Source: a virus
Direction: 5' to 3' (one strand)
DNA: 34,604 bases
Virus record (IMG/VR): IMGVR_UViG_3300042261_000457
Coordinates: 1 to 34,604 of that record
Positions 16,530 through 23,457 of the stretch are shown here, one piece after another. Numbering within the stretch: the first letter of the stretch is position 1; every line of letters begins with the position of its first letter. A program made the translations under genes and the position numbers. The notes beneath the pieces are model-generated. The model saw only the letters and a list, made by a program, of their open reading frames with translations, was not told the DNA's origin and searched no databases.

Positions 16530-17606
16530 TTAACCTGTAAAACCTGCCATATTTCCAAAATTAGAGGTTGAACCTGGTGGGAGGCTACCACTGGAACTAG
16601 AGCCTGAACTGGATTGGCCACTTGATTGACCCGATGACGAGGAAGATGAACTCCCAGCGGATGTGAAGTATGACAAGTTACTCTTTAAAAAGTTCTTGTG
16701 ATTCTTAATGGTTGTCTCCACATCTATCTTAGGTTTTTCCTGCACAACCTGTTTTGTTACTTCTACTTGACCTTTTTGGCCATTTATAACTAGCTGAGTA
16801 TCTCCTGCCGTAAGAATAATGGCACTATTCTTTGAATCCAGAAAAATACTTGGGCCATTTGTCTCACCATTAGCATTGCTTGCCTGGAGAGTTATAGAGC
16901 CTTTTCCATCACCGGAATAAACCATTAGGCCACCACCGTTTAATCCAAGCAAACCCATCACTGCCTCTTTACTCTTGAGAACTTCTCCGGGCTTAGGGGC
17001 AGTTTGGGTTGCTACCGACTTATCTTCTCGGGTAAAGGCCGTTCTTAGTTCACTATCTGAATTTGGGCCTTCTTTTGGATCAGTCCCTTTTCCTGGAGCT
17101 ATTAGATACAAGCCTTCTCCAAAGGTATTCACCAGCATCAGGTGTTCTTTACCAGCTATCGACGAGAAACTAAGAGTATTGCCTGACTCGTCCTTTATTT
17201 GCCTTATTCTAGTCATATCCCTAATGTTCTGCTTAGAGACAGCCAGCACTTCTGCCGGTAGGACTTGTTCGTCCCCATCAGGTTTCTCTCTCCAAACAGG
17301 CCCAGGCACTATAAATGGCTGCAAGAGGTCGCCGTCCTTAAAACCCATATAAGCCAGATCATCCCTTTGTGGAGGCCACCATATCCCGGATGCTGTTTTT
17401 CCGCTTCCCGAAGACATAGTGTTTCCCATAAAATCAGCCCAGTCAGTGTAGTTCTCTTCACCCGACCCCAGACCACCTACATACTCTGCCCTAACTCTCC
17501 CAGCCTTCTGTGGATCCTTCAGGTCTTTGATTACTACCTGATGCAGAGTTGCTGCGTGCAAGACATGTTCTAGGGATGGAGGTATTACTGTTTTTGAATC
17601 CCACAT
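16530..17606 (-). CDS. Baseplate spike protein (gpV / gp5-like OB fold)
   Basis: A 358-residue protein starts at the ATG at 17606, overlapping the hub gene stop as TAATG. Residues about 20-105 look like the OB domain of VgrG/gp5/gpV proteins: HQVVIKDLKDPQKAGRVRAEY, then WWPPQRDDLAYMGFKDGD. A middle beta-rich part with GSITLQASNANG and AIILTAGDTQLVINGQKG suggests a short beta-helix. From about residue 317 the chain is almost only Ser and Gly (about 30 residues), then SLPPGSTSNFGNMAGFTG. No lysozyme domain is visible. Located after the hub, it should form the central membrane-piercing spike. The Ser-rich tail is unusual. Confidence 0.8.
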   Translation of the reverse strand: MWDSKTVIPPSLEHVLHAATLHQVVIKDLKDPQKAGRVRAEYVGGLGSGEENYTDWADFMGNTMSSGSGKTASGIWWPPQRDDLAYMGFKDGDLLQPFIVPGPVWREKPDGDEQVLPAEVLAVSKQNIRDMTRIRQIKDESGNTLSFSSIAGKEHLMLVNTFGEGLYLIAPGKGTDPKEGPNSDSELRTAFTREDKSVATQTAPKPGEVLKSKEAVMGLLGLNGGGLMVYSGDGKGSITLQASNANGETNGPSIFLDSKNSAIILTAGDTQLVINGQKGQVEVTKQVVQEKPKIDVETTIKNHKNFLKSNLSYFTSAGSSSSSSSGQSSGQSSSGSSSSGSLPPGSTSNFGNMAGFTG

Positions 17607-18847
17607 TATTTATTACCCTCCGAAGGAGCAGCGCCGGTGACCCTTCTAACTATTCCACTACTGGTAGTCTTGACGTCTCTTAGAGCGGTTTTCTGTGCCA
17701 CCTCTTCTCCACCCGACTTCTGTTGTGTGGCGGATAGTGATGCATTAAAATCTATCAAATGCTTCCCCTCCCCATAAGTAAAGGTGGCTTGAGATTCGGC
17801 GTCTGATCTACGTGGCCCTACATAAATCTTAGGCTTTGAGGCATATATATCCTGCTTAATAGTCATCGGCCTTGAAGCTTTAGACTTACCCTTCTTTCCG
17901 CCACCTCCGCCTTTATCACTCTCTATCTCTCCTCGTTTCAAGGATGCTAATGTAACAAACCCTTCACCTATACTCCATTGATGGACTACTCCACTGACAT
18001 ACCAGTCACCACTAAACTCACATGCATTCAGGATTGTTACACACTTTGCAGCTTTTAGGGATGGGTATCCTAGAAGTTTTATCTGTGCAGTAATAGTCTC
18101 TGAGTGCTGTTGATCGTTTACGTTCTTAGCCCTATTGGTATCTATAAGGTTTCTTTTTGCATCACCATTACCAGAATCTTTTTTTTCAGTAACTTTTTTA
18201 TCTTTCTGGTAATCGGCATTGTCTTTCTTAGCGACACCTTGAGAGGGTATCATTGTGTTGGCAGTTTCATAAACTCCCTTAAAATCACCCTGCTTTGCTT
18301 GGCCTGACTCATATAGAGACTTGTTAACATTATTTACGGTGTCATCTACGTCTTTCGACATCTGCGCTATCCATTGCAGCGCATCCGACGCAAGCATATT
18401 CATCAATCCTAACCGATACCCTTCTGCAAACTTAGGACTTTCTAAGTTGACATCCGGCGTTGCATTAGCCACATTCTTAATTATGGATGCAGCCGCTGTG
18501 TCAGTTCCTGTACCTCTCTTAAAGGCACCCTGCATTGTCTGTCCACAGAGTTTTTCCGTGTTGTCATAGGCTACTAACTTATACGAAATAACACCTAATC
18601 CCATACTGAGACTGATATCCTTTAGATTCATTGTGATCTTGGGGGATAGGTTGTTTTCGTAACCAAAAATCAGAGTGACATCCGTGTTTGGTTTAAAGAC
18701 ACCCGCATACTGGAGGTCTTGGTTACTTACCGCGAAGGTTATTGTGCTGGTTCCGTCATCAACTTCTTTGAGTTGCCAACTGATAACATCCTTGGTTACA
18801 TCTCTGCCACCGGATGTTATAACGAAATCTGGATCTGGGTAAGACAT
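17606..18847 (-). CDS. Baseplate hub protein (gpD / T4 gp27-like)
   Basis: The likely start is the ATG at 18847 (MSYPDPDFVITSGG), with a GTG one codon upstream; both overlap the previous stop (GTGATG). The first 110 residues, with ISWQLKEVDDGTSTITFAVSN, match the late-control gene D/gp27 N-terminal beta domain. SEYR-type hub elements follow, and VSGVVHQWSIGEGFVTLASL at about 280-300 is the expected C-terminal strand pair. Two low-complexity linkers stand out: Lys/Asp-rich at about 205-235 and GGGGGKKGKSK near 317. The last 95 residues are an addition with no recognised fold. Role: ring joining tube and spike; neighbours on both sides agree. Confidence 0.78.
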   Translation of the reverse strand: MSYPDPDFVITSGGRDVTKDVISWQLKEVDDGTSTITFAVSNQDLQYAGVFKPNTDVTLIFGYENNLSPKITMNLKDISLSMGLGVISYKLVAYDNTEKLCGQTMQGAFKRGTGTDTAAASIIKNVANATPDVNLESPKFAEGYRLGLMNMLASDALQWIAQMSKDVDDTVNNVNKSLYESGQAKQGDFKGVYETANTMIPSQGVAKKDNADYQKDKKVTEKKDSGNGDAKRNLIDTNRAKNVNDQQHSETITAQIKLLGYPSLKAAKCVTILNACEFSGDWYVSGVVHQWSIGEGFVTLASLKRGEIESDKGGGGGKKGKSKASRPMTIKQDIYASKPKIYVGPRRSDAESQATFTYGEGKHLIDFNASLSATQQKSGGEEVAQKTALRDVKTTSSGIVRRVTGAAPSEGNK

Positions 18848-19320
18848 CACATATACTCTACAAATTTTATAACGACATGTCCTTCTTTTGGAAGTAATGT
18901 GTCAGGATTAGCGAGGTAGGTGTAGTGTTGTTGGCCTCTATGTGAGCCGTATCGTATATGAACATCATCAACAAAACCTGTCATGTTGATATCTTGTCCT
19001 AGTATTATCTGACATCTTGGAGGTCTGTTCACTCCCATGTTTTTGACTAGTGGTTTTGTTAGCATTAGTAGTGATTCAAAAAATCCCTTTACAAAAAAAT
19101 CAGAATTGTTCTCTCTGGATACCTCTAGAGACAGAGCCAGCACAACAGGTTCTCCGCAGCCATACTGATACACAGGCTGCTCTCTGCCAGCCACATGGAT
19201 GCCTTTCCATTTTATGTCTTTCTTTACGTGGATTTCGTAGGGGTTATATTGGAACACCACAACTCCGGCCACAGGATCAATAGGTATTATCATTCCTTTA
19301 GTAAAAGCAGCACAAGGCAT
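18847..19320 (-). CDS. Tube-to-hub adaptor, CIS-tube (Afp7/gp53-like) protein
   Basis: A 157-residue protein starts at the ATG at 19320 behind AGGATAACAGT. The VVVFQYNPYEIHVKKDIKW segment at about 20-38 is the signature F-x-x-NP-x-x-I of the contractile-injection-system tube-cap family. That family lies between tape measure and hub in phages and in Afp/PVC-type particles. These proteins often continue into a LysM domain; none is seen here, but a LysM/gp53-like domain does occur at the end of the gp25-like protein. Position between tape measure and gpD supports the call. Confidence 0.7.
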   Translation of the reverse strand: MPCAAFTKGMIIPIDPVAGVVVFQYNPYEIHVKKDIKWKGIHVAGREQPVYQYGCGEPVVLALSLEVSRENNSDFFVKGFFESLLMLTKPLVKNMGVNRPPRCQIILGQDINMTGFVDDVHIRYGSHRGQQHYTYLANPDTLLPKEGHVVIKFVEYM

Positions 19321-19343
19321 ACTGTTATCCTATCTTTTTTCAC

Positions 19344-21914
19344 TTAACGAGAATCTAGCTTAGAGTTTGAATTAAACCTATTTTGGGCACCTGCTCCAAA
19401 CATACGGATTGCTGATGTTGCTGTCTGTAACGCATCCGAAAACATCTTAACACTTGACTCACCTGTCTTCAGGTTGGCGGCAAAAGCGCCTAAATCAAGT
19501 TTTGTTGATGGCAGTTTTGTTGGCTCTTCTTCCCCTGAAGTTTTCCCTAAAAAATCGTTCACCGAGTCTTTGGGGGATTTAAGAGGATTACCCTGTTCGT
19601 CTACTCTGTATTTGTCTACTAAGGGCGCACCTGTTAACCAATCTACGACCGGACGCAAGTGCCCCACGTCACTTCCATCTTGATTTTTAGGTATTCCCCA
19701 TTGAGTGTTATTAAAACCAGGCTTATGTCTCTCCTGAACTGGAGCAGACTGTTTGGATGGGTCTGTATACTCTATCCATTGTTTAACGTAATCGTAACCA
19801 TGTCCCTGATTCAATAACTCTTGGGCCACAATTCTCCTGTCTCTATTATAACTATCAATGTCCGTTATGGCCTGTCCACGCGGATATTGTTTACTGAATC
19901 CTTCCCTAGTGAGTCCAGACTGGTTTGCCCTATGCGCAGCCTCGGTCATTTGCCCTAATGCTCCTAATAAGGCATTAGTGACAGGCCAATCGGTGTTGAG
20001 TTTTGCCAGGATTTGTTGGTTTTCGGTCAGTGCTTTATTTAATTCCTGCCAAGGAGTAGTAAGATCTTCTCTCTCTCCTTTAAGTTTATTGCCTGCTTCT
20101 TCCGGGTTTGCGTTCCTGATCTTTTTCTCGTTCTCTTCAAACATAGACAAATATCCCGGCATACCCATCGTTTTTGTTGTGCCAATAAACTCCCGACTAA
20201 ACTTGAACTCCTGTAGTGGGTCATATATCCCTTGGTCTTTTGCCAACAACATTGCGCCTGTAAGCATTTTGATTGCCTCTGGCATATCGTTGTCGAGGGC
20301 TTGCATATACCTTTGAGCCAACTCACCCTTTAATTTAGCAAACTCAGCTTTTCCTTGTTTTTTGTCTTTGCTCAGATGTTCCGGCAACAAGGCGCCACCG
20401 CCTGGGCCAGCAGTTCCTAACATCATGTCCGCTACTTTATCGGCGTCTCGCCCCATGATCGTCTTAGATGCTCGCCCAATAGAACTTGATTTAAAACCAG
20501 CGCTTTTTAGAGTTCCCAAGAAAGCCAACTGCTTTGGAACATCCCAACCTCTGGCTGCCATATTACCCATTGCCTGGGCATTAAAGTTCATAATGTCTGG
20601 GCCCCAGAGAGGGAAAACCTTTATAGCCTCATTTAGATATGCGGCGTTTTGTGACGTGTTCTGTCCCAACCATCCGTTAGATTTAGCCGCTTGCTGTTGT
20701 TTAGGAGTCATCTGCATGAGTGCAGCATTACTATAGGAAGAGAGCAAGTCTGCTGCCTTAGCCGGGTCTAGCTTATTTAAAGCAGACATCTTCATTGCTG
20801 CTTCGTTGGCCTTTAATACACTATCTAAGCCCCATTCGTTCGGCTGAAACGAAGACGCCATTTGGCCTGCGCCTTTTAGGTATTGTTCACTATTAAACAG
20901 AGGATATTGTCTTGAAAAAGCATTTGCACTGGCCCAAGTTTTAGCTCTCTGTTCCTTTGAGAAGTCGGTAGCCACCAAATCCCTCATGCTGGTAGCTATA
21001 GGAGCATAATCCTCTCCCAGGGTTTGTCCTTTAAACTCACTTGCCATTTCGCTTGCCGCTAATTCGGCTAAGTTGTATCTTAACCAAAACCCGATGCCAC
21101 TCATTCCCCTAGATGCCTGGGCACGACCACCCCCTTTTGATAAAGGAGAACTTGACCGTCCGGAGTAATTTCCGGCAGGATTGCCAAACTCGTCAACCTT
21201 CCCCACATACCTAAAATCGTCGGGGCCTAATATTTTATTAGTTATTGGTTTTCTTCTGCCATACCCTGCCCTAGTATCATGATCTGAATAATATGCTCCG
21301 TTTTGCCCCTTCTTCATCTCTATCGGATCAGGCTCACCCTGTGGTAATGCAAGTTGATCACTTGCCCTACTCCTGTAAAAATTCATATTCCTCGGGTTGC
21401 CATAATTCCAGTTAGGTCTACTTCTGACATTAGTGGATGGATAATTATACCCCGAAGAGAGAATCCAGTTGGGAACATAAGTAGAATTTGGTTTGGAGTT
21501 TTCGGTGGCAACAGGCCCTGCTCCACCCCTTTGAGAAGGCGCAGCCCCAACAGATGTTGTTGTTGCCCCTCCTCTATTCATAGCCGCTGCGCTTGGAGCC
21601 GGACCCGTGAGATCTGAGAACCTTCTAACACCAGCTTGCGCCTTCACTAAAAGCTGAGTTGCCTCTGAGAGAGTTGCTATGGCTTTAGCTAGGTTCTCTA
21701 TTCCAGTTACCTCTCCTGACATCTTTTTGATGTTTGAGGCAAACTTCCCTAATTCTTTTACTTGTGCGCCAAAATCTTTGCCTAGGTTCAGAGACTCAGA
21801 TATCTTTTTAAGATCTGATCCTAATCCTGAGAGGCTTTCCTTGATCGACTTTACAGCAGCAGTAACCTCATCTTGGCCTTTTACAGTAAAACTTATACCA
21901 ATATTTTGGTTCAC
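19344..21914 (-). CDS. Tail tape measure protein
   Basis: This 856-residue protein starts with GTG at 21914 (MNQNIGISFTVKGQDE). AAAGGA lies nine bases upstream, and the GTG overlaps the frameshift extension stop as GTGA. Residues 1-100 are helical with heptads (SIKESLSGLGSDLKKISESL). A Pro/Gly/Ser/Asn-rich stretch follows to about residue 270, then GIGFWLRYNLAELAASEMA and mostly helical sequence. No peptidase or muramidase motif is evident. It is the longest gene between tube/chaperone and baseplate genes, the usual place of the tape measure. In known phages tail length is about 0.15 nm per residue, so a tail near 125-130 nm is predicted (inference). Confidence 0.82.
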   Translation of the reverse strand: MNQNIGISFTVKGQDEVTAAVKSIKESLSGLGSDLKKISESLNLGKDFGAQVKELGKFASNIKKMSGEVTGIENLAKAIATLSEATQLLVKAQAGVRRFSDLTGPAPSAAAMNRGGATTTSVGAAPSQRGGAGPVATENSKPNSTYVPNWILSSGYNYPSTNVRSRPNWNYGNPRNMNFYRSRASDQLALPQGEPDPIEMKKGQNGAYYSDHDTRAGYGRRKPITNKILGPDDFRYVGKVDEFGNPAGNYSGRSSSPLSKGGGRAQASRGMSGIGFWLRYNLAELAASEMASEFKGQTLGEDYAPIATSMRDLVATDFSKEQRAKTWASANAFSRQYPLFNSEQYLKGAGQMASSFQPNEWGLDSVLKANEAAMKMSALNKLDPAKAADLLSSYSNAALMQMTPKQQQAAKSNGWLGQNTSQNAAYLNEAIKVFPLWGPDIMNFNAQAMGNMAARGWDVPKQLAFLGTLKSAGFKSSSIGRASKTIMGRDADKVADMMLGTAGPGGGALLPEHLSKDKKQGKAEFAKLKGELAQRYMQALDNDMPEAIKMLTGAMLLAKDQGIYDPLQEFKFSREFIGTTKTMGMPGYLSMFEENEKKIRNANPEEAGNKLKGEREDLTTPWQELNKALTENQQILAKLNTDWPVTNALLGALGQMTEAAHRANQSGLTREGFSKQYPRGQAITDIDSYNRDRRIVAQELLNQGHGYDYVKQWIEYTDPSKQSAPVQERHKPGFNNTQWGIPKNQDGSDVGHLRPVVDWLTGAPLVDKYRVDEQGNPLKSPKDSVNDFLGKTSGEEEPTKLPSTKLDLGAFAANLKTGESSVKMFSDALQTATSAIRMFGAGAQNRFNSNSKLDSR

Positions 21915-22875
21915 TTTTGTGCATCCTTTAAGGCTTTGTTTTTGGCGCTTATGAAATCAATATGTCTACGAAGCGTATCTCTTCTGATGAAGTTAGTCCA
22001 AGAAAGGACTTCACTCCTTGGTTGATGAAGTTCTCGTATGGTGTGATAGACTTCTTCGTCGAAGGAATCTAGGCTTTGTTTTAGGAAGGAAAAAAGCAGG
22101 GCATAATCTTTGAAGCCAAGTTTTGCTTGGCTATTTGCTAATTCTACCCCGCTGGTAATAAAAAATCTCTATGCACCAAGATGTTCATTACAAAAGACTC
22201 TTCACACTTAGGACAAGTAACACTTATGTTAGTATCATACCCACAAATAAGTTTTTTCCTGGCCTTCCTGATAGCTTTATGGTCTGCTAAAGGAAGAACT
22301 ATTACATCCTCAAAACTAAAATCAATCTCACCGTCTAATGCTCTGAGTGCTTTAAATGATGCTTGGTTGATATCTGGGCCTGTGGTTGCAGCCAACATCA
22401 ACAAATCAAGTTCTTTTTCTCCCGTCAGCATTCCGACCACGGCAGTTTTTTTGCTCTTAGGAAGAGTAATGTTAATAATAGGATCAGGCCCTGTTAACTC
22501 TTTGCTAAGTTCGATAAATGTCAACTTAGTCAGATTAACTATCTGGTCGCTCTCTGCATCACAGGATGGACAAGAAAATTCAAACTCAAAGTCATCGCCA
22601 TAATTCAAACGATAGGCTTCTATTGACAAGAATTCCTGGTCGGGTGTTAGTAATTTCAAAACATCTGACCGACTAATATTAGGTCGATCATCAATCGTTA
22701 CAACCATGGAAGCTAAATAATCGAACACAGAATCATAAATTCTTTTGTTCTTTTTTAGTAATGCTCTGGTTGAATATCCATCACCCTCCCGAATAACAAT
22801 CTTCTTCCCACTAATTGGGAGGGCGATATCTCTCGTTTCTCTATCTTCTAAAGACAAAATTTCCCCCGTAATCAC
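21911..22875 (-). CDS. Tail assembly chaperone, -1 frameshift product (321 aa)
   Basis: If ribosomes slip back one base at U UUU UUA (22165-22159), residues 1-239 of the chaperone are followed by 82 codons in the -1 frame. These begin ITSGVELANSQAKLGF and end ALKDAQK, with TGA at 21913-21911 overlapping the tape measure GTG. No codon of this extension is ATG, GTG or TTG, so it cannot start alone in the usual way, yet it fills the otherwise empty gap before the tape measure. The extension is helical and charged (SFLKQSLDSFDEEVYHTIRE). The arrangement equals lambda G-GT and P2 E-E', where the long form links the chaperone to tape measure and tube. Confidence 0.72.
22114..22132 (-). promoter_or_regulatory. 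Hairpin downstream of the slippery site
   Basis: AGCCAAG and CTTGGCT form a perfect 7-bp stem with a 5-base loop. It begins 26 bases after the slippery heptamer, farther than the usual 5-9 bases, so a stimulatory role is possible rather than certain. Confidence 0.5.
22144..22875 (-). CDS. Tail assembly chaperone, zinc-ribbon T4_baseplate/gp26-like, short form
   Basis: A 243-residue protein starts with GTG at 22875, overlapping the tube stop as TAGTG. It contains two CPxC pairs, C102/C105 (SCPSCDAE) and C221/C224 (TCPKCEES), which together look like one zinc site. Helical sequence lies between them. This architecture is known for T4 gp26-like proteins and for chaperones encoded between tube and tape measure genes of many myophages. 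The role is to coat the tape measure during tube assembly. Near the 3' end, GAT TTT TTA contains an in-frame U UUU UUA heptamer, five codons before the stop, and a second product is predicted (see next entry). Confidence 0.75.
   Translation of the reverse strand: MITGEILSLEDRETRDIALPISGKKIVIREGDGYSTRALLKKNKRIYDSVFDYLASMVVTIDDRPNISRSDVLKLLTPDQEFLSIEAYRLNYGDDFEFEFSCPSCDAESDQIVNLTKLTFIELSKELTGPDPIINITLPKSKKTAVVGMLTGEKELDLLMLAATTGPDINQASFKALRALDGEIDFSFEDVIVLPLADHKAIRKARKKLICGYDTNISVTCPKCEESFVMNILVHRDFLLPAG
22159..22165 (-). promoter_or_regulatory. Programmed -1 frameshift slippery heptamer U UUU UUA
   Basis: On the minus strand the codons read GAT TTT TTA TTA, so the heptamer is phased exactly as X XXY YYZ for tandem slippage. 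It is five codons upstream of the zero-frame stop. Confidence 0.75.
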
Positions 22876-23354
22876 TAGAGTATTCTAAGTTCTCGCTTTG
22901 TGTAAGCCAATTCTATTTCTTCCACAACGTCGGCGCTCTCTGATTGTGCATTTCGGTTACCGGGAACATAACGAACAGGAAAAGCCCTCTTGTATTCCCA
23001 TGCTCTGGATGGGTTGCCTTGAGGGTCTAACTCATACATTGTGAAGTTCCTCATATATTCCGCTGGTCTACCGCCATTACCAGTATATGGGTCTTGCGCC
23101 TGATTCATCCAGATGTCAAAATACTGCCGACCAGGCCCATCCAAAGGAACCACCTGTCTCATAACAGCGTTCCCGTAGTTGATCATGCCGACTTCTTTAC
23201 ATACGTAGTTCTGTCCTGCTCCTGCGTGAGTCGTTACTCCATGGGTTCTGTCTCCAGGATTGAATTCATGGCATAATGCACTCGGATACCCATTAATTTC
23301 CAACCTGTATTTGAACTCTTTGAGCCGCGATATGGCACATGCTTCAGTGGCCAT
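22875..23354 (-). CDS. Tail tube protein (T4 gp19-like)
   Basis: A 159-residue protein starts at the ATG at 23354 behind AGGGGGAA (7-base spacing), the strongest ribosome site of the tail module, as expected for an abundant product. Landmarks are KYRLEINGYPSALCHEFNPG near the N-terminus, the central GNAVMRQVVPLDG, and the C-terminal strand EEIELAYTKRELRIL. The latter is typical of gp19-type tubes (V-x-x-IELAYE). The length fits the family (about 150-165). It sits between sheath and chaperone genes. Stacked hexamers of this protein form the inner tube. Confidence 0.85.
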   Translation of the reverse strand: MATEACAISRLKEFKYRLEINGYPSALCHEFNPGDRTHGVTTHAGAGQNYVCKEVGMINYGNAVMRQVVPLDGPGRQYFDIWMNQAQDPYTGNGGRPAEYMRNFTMYELDPQGNPSRAWEYKRAFPVRYVPGNRNAQSESADVVEEIELAYTKRELRIL

Positions 23355-23398
23355 CTATATATTCCCCCTATATATTTTATCCGTGTCTTGTAATCTTA

Positions 23399-23436
23399 GA
23401 TACCCATTAATCACATTTTAGGCGTCAATGGGCATC
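23399..23436 (-). promoter_or_regulatory. Stem-loop in the sheath-tube intergenic gap
   Basis: A 10-bp stem (GATGCCCATT with AATGGGTATC, one G-U pair on the minus strand) with an 18-base loop lies between the sheath stop (23458) and the tube start (23354). This is one of the widest gaps in the block. No U-tract follows, so it is not a clear terminator. An mRNA processing or stability element for the abundant tube message is possible. Confidence 0.45.
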
Positions 23437-23457
23437 TAGAAGGGTAAGTTGCTAATA

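Noticed and set aside
19858-20316. 152-codon plus-strand open frame within the tape measure gene
   Set aside because: It is the mirror of the tape measure coding strand, with hydrophobic/Ser-rich composition typical of antisense frames and no neighbours.
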